Source: Spyradenecus sp045634445
Lineage (GTDB): Bacteria > Verrucomicrobiota > Kiritimatiellia > RFP12 > DVOR01
Direction of reading: 5' to 3'
DNA: 64,000 nucleotides
Assembly (NCBI GenBank): GCA_045634445.1
Contig: JAZRAG010000014.1
Location: 23,051 to 87,050, forward strand
Shown: positions 49,633-57,559 of the stretch, one piece after another
Position numbering within the stretch: the first letter of the stretch is position 1
How the letters are laid out: every line of letters begins with the position of its first letter
Program-made: the position numbers and the translations under genes
The notes under the pieces: generated by a model
The model's database searches: none
The model's input: the letters and a program-made list of their open reading frames with translations, nothing else
What the model was told of the DNA's origin: nothing

Positions 49633-50970
49633 TTAGCAGTGGCCCTGAGCAATCATTGCTTCAGCAACCTTTTCGAAGCCTGCCACGTTTGCACCGAAGA
49701 CGTAGTCGCCCTTACGGCCATACTTTTCTGCGGTATCATAAGCGCTGTCGTGGATAGCCTTCATGATGTCCTTGAGCTTAGCATCCACTTCAGCAGCGGA
49801 CCAAGAGAGGCGCATGGAGTTCTGGCTCATTTCGAGACCGGACACTGCCACGCCACCTGCGTTTGCAGCCTTACCAGGAGCGAATGCGATGCGACCGTTG
49901 AGGTACTTGACGGCTTCAGCGGTGCAACCCATGTTGGAGGTTTCAACGACCATGATGCAGCCGTTTGCCACGAGGGTCTTTGCGTCTTCTTCATTGAGTT
50001 CGTTCTGGATAGCGCAGGGGAATGCGATGTCGCACTTGACTTCCCAAGGCTTGCGACCCTTGACGAACTTAGCGCCGAACTTTTCAGCGTAGGGTTCGAC
50101 CACGTCGTTGTTGGAAGCGCGGAGTTCGAGCATGTAATCGACGCCTTCCTGCGTCATGCCCTTTTCGTCGTAGATGTAGCCGTCAGGACCAGAGATGGCG
50201 ACGACCTTAGCGCCGAGCTGGACGAGCTTTTCTGCAGCGCCCCATGCCACGTTGCCGAAGCCAGAGAGTGCAACGGTCTTGCCCTTGATGTCCTGGCCGA
50301 GCTTTTCGAGCATGTACTGTGCGAAGTAGACGGTGCCGTAACCAGTTGCTTCAGGGCGGATGAGGGAGCCACCGAAGGGGCGACCCTTACCGGTGAGCAC
50401 GCCAACGAATTCGTTGCGGAGGCGCTTGTATTGACCGAAGAGGTAACCCACTTCGCGAGCGCCCACGCCGATGTCACCAGCAGGCACGTCGGTATCAGCA
50501 CCGATGTGCTTAGCGAGTTCGGTCATGAAGCTCTGGCAGAAGCGCATCACTTCGTTGTCAGACTTACCCTTGGGGTTGAAGTCGGAGCCGCCCTTACCGC
50601 CGCCCATAGGAAGGGTGGTGAGGGAGTTCTTAAAGGTCTGTTCGAAGCCGAGGAACTTCAAACCGCCCATGGTCACAGAGGGGTGGAAGCGGAGACCGCC
50701 TTTGTAGGGACCGATTGCGGAGTTGAACTGCACGCGGAAGCCACGGTTCACGCGGTAGTTACCCTGGTCGTCAATCCACGGCACGCGGAACTGGACCACG
50801 CGTTCGGGTTCAACGATACGTTCAAGGATAGCGTTCTTTTCGTACTTAGGATTGGCTTCAATGACGGTTTCAAGGGATTCAAGCACTTCGGTAACGGCCT
50901 GAATGAATTCCTTTTCGTGACCATTCTTAGCGATGGTCTCTTCAAGGACGCGGGCGACATATGGATTCAT
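49633..50970 (-). CDS. gdhA: NADP-dependent glutamate dehydrogenase
   Basis: Assimilates ammonia by reductive amination of 2-oxoglutarate. The 445-residue hexameric type is of normal length. GPYKGGLRFHPSVT and LPMGGGKGGSDFNPKG contain the substrate and catalytic lysines. DVPAGDIGVGAREVGYL is the conserved catalytic Asp region, and VALSGFGNVAWGAAEKL the nucleotide fold. The amination-type sequence suggests NADP. A 457-codon open frame on the opposite strand is a by-product of codon use. AAAGG precedes the ATG. It is single, ending at a strong terminator. Confidence 0.97.
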   Translation of the reverse strand: MNPYVARVLEETIAKNGHEKEFIQAVTEVLESLETVIEANPKYEKNAILERIVEPERVVQFRVPWIDDQGNYRVNRGFRVQFNSAIGPYKGGLRFHPSVTMGGLKFLGFEQTFKNSLTTLPMGGGKGGSDFNPKGKSDNEVMRFCQSFMTELAKHIGADTDVPAGDIGVGAREVGYLFGQYKRLRNEFVGVLTGKGRPFGGSLIRPEATGYGTVYFAQYMLEKLGQDIKGKTVALSGFGNVAWGAAEKLVQLGAKVVAISGPDGYIYDEKGMTQEGVDYMLELRASNNDVVEPYAEKFGAKFVKGRKPWEVKCDIAFPCAIQNELNEEDAKTLVANGCIMVVETSNMGCTAEAVKYLNGRIAFAPGKAANAGGVAVSGLEMSQNSMRLSWSAAEVDAKLKDIMKAIHDSAYDTAEKYGRKGDYVFGANVAGFEKVAEAMIAQGHC

Positions 50971-51158
50971 GTTGTTTGCCTTTCGCTTTTTGAATCTAAA
51001 ATGCTTCTATAGAAAATGTGATAGAAACCGAGTGCGTATTTTAGCAAGTCACTTTTTTCCACGCAAATAAAAAATACAAAAAAATGATAAAAACCGTGTT
51101 GTGTCGCACGCTTCGTAAATGGATGAGGTTGAAGATATTAGGCCTTTTTCTGGCGGAT

Positions 51159-51190
51159 AAAAAATCACGCCCTGCGAGACGCAAGGCGTG
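51159..51190 (-). terminator. Terminator after the DhaK-DhaL-LsrF-like operon
   Basis: An 11-bp stem with one mismatch (51166-51176 with 51180-51190, CACGCC...GGCGTG) followed on the reverse strand by A and six T residues. Confidence 0.82.
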
Positions 51191-51215
51191 AGGTGAGATG
51201 TTGAGAACGCTCAGA

Positions 51216-52082
51216 TTAGAGGTCCTGATACATCTGATAAGCTTCATCCGGCTTCATGTTCTTGTGGATGACAGCTGCGACAGCGCGAATCATGGCTGCG
51301 GGCTTTTCGGACTGGAAGACGTTACGACCCATATCCACGCCTGCTGCACCTTCGTTCATTGCGCGATAGGCGAGTTCGAGCGCGTCGCGTTCGGGGATCT
51401 TCTTACCACCAGCGATCACGATCGGCACGGGGCAGGAAGCGGTGACGGTTTCGAAGCCTTCGGTGTAGTAGGACTTCACGATGTTAGCACCGTTTTCAGC
51501 GCACATACGGGTGGCCAAACGGAAGTACTTTGCATCGCGGGTCATCTGCTTACCCACAGCGGTCACGCCCATGACAGGAATGCCATACTTCTGGCCGATA
51601 TCCACGGTGTGGTAGAGGTTAGCCATCGTCTTAGCTTCCATGAGTTCGTCGCCCACTGCCACCATGACGGCCATTGCAGAGACGTTCATACGGATGGCGT
51701 CCTCGGGATCGATCACAACGTTGTCATTGAGGTTGGTGAGGATGGAAGAACCTGCGTCAGAGCGCAAGCAGACGGGGATCGTATTGGTCGGAGGGATGAC
51801 CGAGCGGAGGATACCGCGGGTGCACATCAAGCAGTCGGCATACTTCATCAAAGGAACGATGGAGAGGTCGACGCGTTCAACGCCACCAGTGGGGCCCATG
51901 ATGAAGCCGTGGTCGCAAGCCAACATCAAAGACTTGCCGTCCTTGGGATTGAAGATGCGGGAGAGGCGGTTCTTCATGCCCCAATCAAGATTCGAGCAGC
52001 CCTTCAAGGGGAAGCCGATGGTCTTCTGAGGGGTGCCAACGCCGAAAGCGCTAGCTTCTTTGAAATTATCCATATCTGCCAT
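51216..52082 (-). CDS. LsrF/DhnA-like class I aldolase or thiolase
   Basis: A 288-residue TIM-barrel protein of the DeoC/LacD/FbaB group, closest by pattern to LsrF (3-hydroxy-5-phosphooxypentane-2,4-dione thiolase of AI-2 breakdown). The Schiff-base lysine is likely in ANIVKSYYTEGFETV, with LACDHGFIMGP and VIAGGKKIPERDALELA as phosphate- and substrate-site blocks and GVDMGRNVFQ late. The gene is last in an operon with kinase-like DhaK/DhaL, so it may cleave a phosphorylated ketose. A 301-codon antisense frame is a by-product. GGAG precedes the ATG. Confidence 0.85.
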   Translation of the reverse strand: MADMDNFKEASAFGVGTPQKTIGFPLKGCSNLDWGMKNRLSRIFNPKDGKSLMLACDHGFIMGPTGGVERVDLSIVPLMKYADCLMCTRGILRSVIPPTNTIPVCLRSDAGSSILTNLNDNVVIDPEDAIRMNVSAMAVMVAVGDELMEAKTMANLYHTVDIGQKYGIPVMGVTAVGKQMTRDAKYFRLATRMCAENGANIVKSYYTEGFETVTASCPVPIVIAGGKKIPERDALELAYRAMNEGAAGVDMGRNVFQSEKPAAMIRAVAAVIHKNMKPDEAYQMYQDL

Positions 52083-52119
52083 GGTAATTACTCCTTAAAT
52101 TAGTAAAAGTGTTAGAGAA

Positions 52120-52719
52120 TTAAGCAAAAGCGGCGAAGATCATTGCCATGGAGGCAGAACCTGCGTCGATTGCGCCGATGGAGCGTTCGCCAAGGTTACG
52201 AGCGCGGCCGAACTTAGCCTGCATCTGAGCGGTTGCTTCAGAGCCAGCCTTAGCAGCGGCAGCGGCAGCAGCGAACATTGCAGCTTCACCTTCATCCTTA
52301 GCAGCGAGGAGTGCTTCGGTAGCGGGCTGGAGTGCATCCATCATGGTCTTGTCGCCCTTGCGAGCCTTGGTCACGCAGCAGATTTCATCAAAACCGCCTT
52401 CGAACATTTCAGCGACTTCGTCAGCGTTGAGTTCGGTTTTGCCAGCAGCGACAGCATCAGCCATACCTTCGCACCATGCGCCATAGAGGGAAGAGGTGGA
52501 GCCCGATGCTTCGGTTTCCAACTTTTCAGCCATGTCGGTGATGTAGGACTTAAAGTCATCGCCTTCAGCGTGGACGATTGCGTTCAAAGCAGCCACGATG
52601 GCAGTGCCGTGGTCGCCATCGCCGCCGGTAGCAGCGTCAAGTTCGGAGAAGTGCTTTTCGTTGGCATTGATTGCCACCTGAGCGTTCTTCCAGATGTTCT
52701 TGAATTGTTCAAGTGTCAT
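52120..52719 (-). CDS. DhaL-type kinase subunit (nucleotide-binding)
   Basis: A 199-residue all-helical protein of the DhaL family, which binds ADP or ATP with Mg and phosphorylates the ketose held by DhaK. The Mg/nucleotide motif is ATGGDGDHGTAI (about residues 29-40). SGSTSSLYGAWCEGMA is the second loop, and ARKGDKTMMDALQPA the third, with NLGERSIGAIDAGSASMA late. No DhaM phosphotransferase gene is present, so an ATP-using two-subunit kinase is possible. AAAGGA is upstream. The gene lies 65 bp after DhaK. Confidence 0.92.
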   Translation of the reverse strand: MTLEQFKNIWKNAQVAINANEKHFSELDAATGGDGDHGTAIVAALNAIVHAEGDDFKSYITDMAEKLETEASGSTSSLYGAWCEGMADAVAAGKTELNADEVAEMFEGGFDEICCVTKARKGDKTMMDALQPATEALLAAKDEGEAAMFAAAAAAAKAGSEATAQMQAKFGRARNLGERSIGAIDAGSASMAMIFAAFA

Positions 52720-52783
52720 GGTTGGGAGTTTCCTTTATAAAAGTGGGCGTCAGGAGGCGCGAAGGCCTCCTGAACACAGGGAA

Positions 52784-53791
52784 TTAGCCATTGCAGACCC
52801 AGTAGGGTGCATTTGCCTTAGCTGCGAGGAGGGCTTCGGTTTCAGGCGTGACCTTAGCGAGGGTCATCTGGAAGCCAGCCATTTCCTGCACGGTCAAGAG
52901 TTCGGTTGCCAAGCCATTGACAAGGGAGATGCCCATGCCCATGAGGACCTTAGCGGCTGCACGGTAGCAGATCAACATTTCCATTGCGGTGGTAGCACCA
53001 GAACCATTGATGATCAAGAGTGCGCGATCGCCAGATTCGAGCTTGGTAGCAGAAACGAGGCGTTCCACCATGATCTTAGCGGTTTCGTCAGCGGACTGAA
53101 TCTTCATCACGCCGCCGCCACCTTCACCATGCTGGCCCATGCCGATTTCCATTTCGTCATCAGCGAGAGCGCCGATTTCAGCGCCGTTCTGAGGATGGGT
53201 TGCCACCTTGAGTGCCACGGAAAGGGTTGCGAGCTGAGCGTGGAATGCTTCACCGATAGCGAGGACTTCGTCAATGGACTTGCCTGCTTCGCAAGCGGCG
53301 CCCATCACCTTCATCAAGGGGATGCAACCGCCGAGACCGCGACGATCTTCGGGGTCAGCATCGATACCAGGAGCGATATCTTCCTGAACGATGATTTCCT
53401 TGACGTTTTCAATGCCAGCCTTTTCAGCGAGGCGGAGTGCCTTGCGAGCAGCCATGCGGTCGCCATTGTGGTTGAGCGTGAGCAAAATCACACCAGCGGG
53501 GCGCTTGAACATATCGATAGCTTCGAAGACCTTGGGGCCGCCAGGAGCAGCGAAGACGTCACCAGCGACAGCAGCGTCAGCCATACCTTCACCCACGAAA
53601 CCATGCATTGCGGGTTCGTGACCGGTACCACCAAAGCAGATGAGAGCAACTTTATCTTCTGCCTTGGGCTGCGTACGAACGACGATACGATCGTTGACAA
53701 TCTTGACCTTGTCAGAGTAAGCGAGTGCGAGACCTTCGAGCATTTCTGCGGTGAGGTTCGCAGGATCATTCATGAATTTCTTCATTGGCAT
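52784..53791 (-). CDS. DhaK-type ketose-binding kinase subunit
   Basis: A 335-residue DhaK family protein. Normal DhaK binds dihydroxyacetone covalently through a histidine. Here ALICFGGTGHEPAMHGFVGEGM matches the GGGSGHEP...GFVG glycine loop, NHNGDRMAARKAL the NYTGD-like loop, and EIGMGQHGEGGGGV carries the conserved hemiaminal His. Several loop residues differ from true dihydroxyacetone kinases (GTGHEPAMHG for GSGHEPAHAG), so the substrate may be a larger ketose such as erythrulose or a pentulose. AAGGAG is upstream. It belongs to the five-gene operon. Confidence 0.9.
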   Translation of the reverse strand: MPMKKFMNDPANLTAEMLEGLALAYSDKVKIVNDRIVVRTQPKAEDKVALICFGGTGHEPAMHGFVGEGMADAAVAGDVFAAPGGPKVFEAIDMFKRPAGVILLTLNHNGDRMAARKALRLAEKAGIENVKEIIVQEDIAPGIDADPEDRRGLGGCIPLMKVMGAACEAGKSIDEVLAIGEAFHAQLATLSVALKVATHPQNGAEIGALADDEMEIGMGQHGEGGGGVMKIQSADETAKIMVERLVSATKLESGDRALLIINGSGATTAMEMLICYRAAAKVLMGMGISLVNGLATELLTVQEMAGFQMTLAKVTPETEALLAAKANAPYWVCNG

Positions 53792-53825
53792 GGGAGAGAC
53801 TCCTTAATTAAAGGGTTACGAAAGA

Positions 53826-54134
53826 TTACTTAGCCTGGTAGAATTCAACGACGGTGTCGTTGTCATAGACGAAAGCGATGTAAGCATTGCCGATGTCCAT
53901 CTTATTCCAGAGGATCGACTTGCCTTCAAGTGCTGCATCAATGTCTTCCACTGCGTAAGCCACGTGGGGCTGTTCCTGAATGGCTGCAGCCATCGGAGAA
54001 TCGGGTTCAAAGTAGAGGAATTCAACAGCGTACTTATCCTGGGAGGCGTCGGTAATCCACACCTTCAAGGGTTCTACGTAAATCATGTTGGGAAGCTTTT
54101 CGCCAACGATCATGCCAGTGTGCATGTACTTCAT
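53826..54134 (-). CDS. Small VOC/glyoxalase-like protein
   Basis: A 102-residue protein. EFLYFEPDSPMAAAI, HVAYAVEDIDAALEGK and AFVYDNDTVVEFYQ follow the beta-alpha-beta-beta-beta pattern of the vicinal oxygen chelate (glyoxalase) fold, one module long. Possible metal ligands are H5/H6-region His, the HVAY His and the late Glu in VVEFY. Such proteins can isomerise or epimerise sugars or act on ketoaldehydes. It lies between the cupin lipoprotein and DhaK genes with TAGGAG upstream, so it probably works on the same sugar. Confidence 0.7.
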   Translation of the reverse strand: MKYMHTGMIVGEKLPNMIYVEPLKVWITDASQDKYAVEFLYFEPDSPMAAAIQEQPHVAYAVEDIDAALEGKSILWNKMDIGNAYIAFVYDNDTVVEFYQAK

Positions 54135-54176
54135 GGTGTAACTCCTAGTTGGATTGAACTAAAATGGAAGTGAAAC

Positions 54177-54206
54177 GGCCTAAAGCCACAAAGGTGGCAT
54201 TAGGCC
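54177..54206 (-). other. Intercistronic hairpin between the cupin and VOC genes
   Basis: A long stem GGCCTAATGCCAC/GTGGCTTTAGGCC with one mismatch and a short loop, 9 bp after the cupin stop. No T-tract follows, so it is more likely an mRNA-stabilising or processing element than a terminator. Confidence 0.6.
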
Positions 54207-54214
54207 TCTAAACA

Positions 54215-54940
54215 TTAGAATGCCACGTTCGGGCAGCTGAAGCGCAAGCCGTTGCCATCGTGATAGGTGGCATATTCGGAGACGATAGCGCCTTCGGGAC
54301 CGCCCATCATGAAGTGCCAAGTTTCGTCCTTAGCCAAACGATGCACCTGGCCATCTGCTTCCCACTTTTCCACGTGAACGCTGTTCATGTGAGGGAGCTG
54401 GCACTTGGCGAGCATTGCCTTGACTTCGGGATACTGGTCGAGGTTGGGTTCACCCACTTCGCTGAAGCCATAGACAGAACCATAACGCACCTGCCATGCT
54501 TCGTGCTTGCACTGCAAGGGACCCTTATCATCAGTGGTAGGCTTGTGGCAGTGTTCAGCAATCGACTGACCAGGGAGCAAGAAGATTTCGTGAGCGAAGT
54601 ACTGCTTGTCACGGTTGTTTTCCCAGAAGACGCCGCCCATACCGAATGCAGCAAAGTCACCCTGAGCGAAGTCAACAGCCCAGAGGAAGCCTTCTTCTTC
54701 GGTGTAACGAGGATAGACGGGTGCACCGAGCTTCTTCATCAAATCAATGTAAGCCTGCTTACCCTTTTCAGCGTCAAACTTGCCGTTGGTGTAGAATGCG
54801 TCATTAGTCACTTGAACAATCTCCTTTGCTTCATTAGCTGTTGGGCAAGTTGCTTTACCACAGCAACCTGCAGAAAATCCCATAAATGCGACCGCCAATG
54901 CGGCCAATGCACCGAAGCGCATCATCTTTACTGTATCCAT
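54215..54940 (-). CDS. Exported cupin lipoprotein resembling D-lyxose ketol-isomerase
   Basis: A 241-residue protein. The N-terminus is a lipoprotein signal (ALAALAVAFMGFSAGC, lipobox SAGC at about residue 23-26) followed by CGKATC. The rest resembles D-lyxose isomerases (COG3822, formerly called sugar ABC transporter auxiliary component). The cupin metal motif spreads over IAEHCHKP, KHEAWQVRYGSVYG (His-x-His...Glu) and the late KDETWHFMMGGPEGA. Known enzymes of this family are cytoplasmic, so a lipid-anchored version is unusual. It is first in the operon, with GAAAGGA upstream of the ATG and a good promoter at 55001-55029. Confidence 0.75.
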   Translation of the reverse strand: MDTVKMMRFGALAALAVAFMGFSAGCCGKATCPTANEAKEIVQVTNDAFYTNGKFDAEKGKQAYIDLMKKLGAPVYPRYTEEEGFLWAVDFAQGDFAAFGMGGVFWENNRDKQYFAHEIFLLPGQSIAEHCHKPTTDDKGPLQCKHEAWQVRYGSVYGFSEVGEPNLDQYPEVKAMLAKCQLPHMNSVHVEKWEADGQVHRLAKDETWHFMMGGPEGAIVSEYATYHDGNGLRFSCPNVAF

Positions 54941-55000
54941 AATCGATTCCTTTCAATCAAATCGTGACAGTTTGTCGAAAACAATAAATCACTATTGATA

Positions 55001-55029
55001 AGTATAGAATAAAAATGCGAAAATTTCAA
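55001..55029 (-). promoter_or_regulatory. Promoter of the cupin-VOC-DhaK-DhaL-LsrF operon
   Basis: Reverse-strand TTGAAA (55024-55029), exactly 17 bp, TATACT (55001-55006), 60 bp before the first ATG. Close to sigma-70 consensus, matching the impression of strong expression. Confidence 0.75.
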
Positions 55030-55133
55030 TAAAATTACCTTAAAAATGAAAGAAAATTGCCTAAAAAGTGAAGTTTTTTCGCTTTTTTATGAAAATAATG
55101 CAAGTTCTCCATTCACACGTTCTTCTTCCTAAT

Positions 55134-55170
55134 TAAAAATACTGCCGCTAACGTCATCCGTCAGCGGCAG
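55134..55170 (-). terminator. Terminator after the polysaccharide cluster
   Basis: A 12-bp stem with one mismatch (55142-55153 with 55159-55170, CTGCCGCT...AGCGGCAG) followed on the reverse strand by TATTTTTA. Confidence 0.82.
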
Positions 55171-55211
55171 TGTGTAGGTACGCCCTTTGGTGTGCGTGTA
55201 CACATGAGCGA

Positions 55212-56399
55212 TTAGTCAGCAGCGCGTAAGAGCGTATCCATCTGCTTAATAATGCGCGAACGCTTAAAGGATTTATCCGAAAGACGCTTTGCATTACGAC
55301 CCCACTTTTGAAGATCTGCTTCGGTGGTGGAGAAGAGGGTTTCAAAGGCTTCACGAATCGCATTGGGCGTTGGGTCACACGCTACACCTAATTCATGTTG
55401 ACGAATGAGGGCTGCCGTGTCTCCTCCAATAATACCAAGCAATGGTTTGCCTGCTGCAATGTAGGCCTGGAATTTGGCGGGCAATGTCATCGCAAAGGCT
55501 TCCGTTAAGGAGATGATTAAGACATCTGAATTCGCAAAGAGTTCAGGCATTGCACTTTGAGGTTGGCGCCCGGGCAGATAGATGTTTTGGTAGTTGTTTG
55601 CTTTGACTTGCGCGCGTAGCGGTTCTAAATTGATGCCGCCACCGACCAGATGCAATTCTGCATATTCAGGATTGAGTTGACCAAAGACATCAACCAACAT
55701 CTCAAGGTTTTGCACTGCACCGAGATTCCCTGCAAAGGTAAAAATACGCTTGGGATGCGTGGTTTGCACCTTTGGGAGGTCATAGCTTTGAGCTGTCCAT
55801 TGCGGGACAAAGTGAACCGTTTTCTTTGTGTAACGCGCCAATTTCTCAACAAAACTCGGCGAGCTAACCGTAATCACGCGACACGCTGCATAGATGGTGG
55901 AGACGAAGGTGTCAAGCAAGAACGCTTTGAAACGTGTTTGCTTAAATCCATAGGCATAGACTGTGTCAGGCCAAACATCTTGTGTCCAAATCATCGTGGG
56001 CTTTTTACAGATGAAACGCAACACAAGTGCTGCGGTTGCCATCGTTAAGGGGCCCGTATGATAGATGAAGACGCGGTCATAACGCCATCCTTTTACGAGA
56101 GCCCAGAGTGTGGTTAAAAAGGCAAAATTAAGGTAATTGAGCACCTTTTTAATTACACTTGTGTTGTACCCCAAAAGGGTTTTCACGCGATGAATGGGCA
56201 CATTGGGGAAGTCGTGCGTGGTCTGAAACCATTTGTTTTGATATCCATCATAGACTTTGTCATGCGGATAACTTGGCGTTTGCGTTAAGACTTCCACCTT
56301 GCCACCGCGTTGTGTCCACGCGGTGGCAAGGTCATTAATGAGAAATTCTTCAGGAAAGAATCGCTCTGTTAAAATCAAAAGGCGTTGTTTTTTCTTCAT
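55212..56399 (-). CDS. Glycosyltransferase family 4, WbuB-like (L-FucNAc transferase)
   Basis: A 395-residue GT-B fold glycosyltransferase. RLLILTERFFPEEFLINDLA opens the acceptor domain. MIWTQDVWPDTVYAYG is the WbuB-type block (TQDxWPD). TFAGNLGAVQNLEMLVD and the late PELFANSDVLIISL and IAAGKPLLGIIGG regions bind the sugar nucleotide. WbuB relatives transfer N-acetyl-L-fucosamine to a lipid carrier-linked sugar, fitting the UDP-L-FucNAc genes directly upstream. The start is uncertain: ATG 56399 (MKKKQRLL) is chosen, an ATG 12 codons earlier overlaps the previous gene. The ribosome-binding site is poor. Confidence 0.85.
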   Translation of the reverse strand: MKKKQRLLILTERFFPEEFLINDLATAWTQRGGKVEVLTQTPSYPHDKVYDGYQNKWFQTTHDFPNVPIHRVKTLLGYNTSVIKKVLNYLNFAFLTTLWALVKGWRYDRVFIYHTGPLTMATAALVLRFICKKPTMIWTQDVWPDTVYAYGFKQTRFKAFLLDTFVSTIYAACRVITVSSPSFVEKLARYTKKTVHFVPQWTAQSYDLPKVQTTHPKRIFTFAGNLGAVQNLEMLVDVFGQLNPEYAELHLVGGGINLEPLRAQVKANNYQNIYLPGRQPQSAMPELFANSDVLIISLTEAFAMTLPAKFQAYIAAGKPLLGIIGGDTAALIRQHELGVACDPTPNAIREAFETLFSTTEADLQKWGRNAKRLSDKSFKRSRIIKQMDTLLRAAD

Positions 56400-56407
56400 G
56401 CTTTTGA

Positions 56408-57556
56408 TTAGTGCTTCTGTTCGATGCCGCGCCAACGGTTCGCGAGTTTAGCGGTGCCAAGGATGAGTTTGAGAACGCGCCAAGAGGTGTTGGTGACTTG
56501 GTATTCGGGGCAGATGCGATCGTAAGCGCCACCATTGGCTTCGAATTCCGCAATGACGAGCTCGATGGAGTCGAGCACAATCTGCGGGTCAAGACCAGTA
56601 AGGATGATGGTGCCGGCGTCCATTGCTTCCGGTCGTTCAAGGGCCTGGCGAATGGTTACGGCAGGGAAGTTGAGCATTGAGGATTCTTCGCTAATCGTGC
56701 CAGAGTCAGAGACTGCGCACTTAGCATTGAGCTGCAATGCATTGTAGTCAAAGAAGCCAAAGGGCTTGAGGAACTGAATACGCGAATCAATTGCCACATC
56801 TTCAAGTGCTTCAATACGTTTACGCGTGCGCGGGTGCGTAGAAACCACCACGGGCATATCGTACTTTTCGGCAATGGCATTGAGGAAGGTGATAATCTTG
56901 CGTAAGTTGGAGGGGAAGTCAACGTTTTCTTCACGGTGGCAACTCACAATGAAGTACTTGCCCTTTTCAAGACCGAGGGTTTCCAAAATCTTGGAGGCCT
57001 TAATCTTCTCCATGTGCTGACCGAGCACTTCGTACATCGGCGAGCCCGTCACATAGACGTGACGATGCGGCAGGCCTTCGCTCAAGAGATGGCGACGGGA
57101 GTTTTCGGTGTAGACCAAGTTGAAGTCGGCAATGTGGTCAATGATGCGACGATTGATTTCTTCGGGCACATTGAGGTCAAAGGAGCGGTTGCCTGCTTCC
57201 ATGTGGTAAATTGGAATCTTCATACGCTTGGCCATAATGCCAGCGATTGCCGCATTGGTGTCGCCCAAAATAAGGACGGCGTCAGGCTTTTCCTGTAAGA
57301 AGACCTCTTCCACGCGGATGAGCGTTTCGCCAAGCACGTGACCTAAGCTGGAGGTATCAACATTTAAGTAGTAGTCGGGCTTACGAAGGCCAAGGTCTTC
57401 AAAGAAGATTTGGTTGAGTTCGTAGTCGTAGTTTTGCCCAGTGTGTACCATTTTGTGGTCGACGTGTGCTTCTAAGAGCTTAATCACTGCGGCCAAACGA
57501 ATGATCTCAGGGCGCGTCCCAACGATGGAGATGACTTTTAATGCGGATTTGCTCAT
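56408..57556 (-). CDS. UDP-N-acetylglucosamine 2-epimerase family, CapG/FnlC
   Basis: A 382-residue WecB-like epimerase. SIVGTRPEIIRLAAVIK at residues 9-25, LGDTNAAIAGIMAKRM, HMEAGNRSFDLNVPEEINRR, and VSDSGTISEESSMLNFPAV are family hallmarks. With CapE and CapF homologues upstream it most likely performs the last step to UDP-N-acetyl-L-fucosamine (2-epimerisation of UDP-N-acetyl-L-pneumosamine) rather than making UDP-ManNAc. It follows capF by 3 bp. Confidence 0.92.
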   Translation of the reverse strand: MSKSALKVISIVGTRPEIIRLAAVIKLLEAHVDHKMVHTGQNYDYELNQIFFEDLGLRKPDYYLNVDTSSLGHVLGETLIRVEEVFLQEKPDAVLILGDTNAAIAGIMAKRMKIPIYHMEAGNRSFDLNVPEEINRRIIDHIADFNLVYTENSRRHLLSEGLPHRHVYVTGSPMYEVLGQHMEKIKASKILETLGLEKGKYFIVSCHREENVDFPSNLRKIITFLNAIAEKYDMPVVVSTHPRTRKRIEALEDVAIDSRIQFLKPFGFFDYNALQLNAKCAVSDSGTISEESSMLNFPAVTIRQALERPEAMDAGTIILTGLDPQIVLDSIELVIAEFEANGGAYDRICPEYQVTNTSWRVLKLILGTAKLANRWRGIEQKH

Positions 57557-57559
57557 GAC

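Noticed and set aside
49639..51012. 457-codon open frame on the forward strand opposite gdhA
   Set aside because: A by-product of the strong codon bias of gdhA; the product is His/Ala/Val-rich with no recognisable fold. gdhA is unmistakable.
51198..52103. 301-codon open frame opposite the LsrF-like gene, and similar ones at 52694-53833 and 54260-54967
   Set aside because: Same cause: strongly biased genes on the other strand. The reverse-strand products have clear family motifs.
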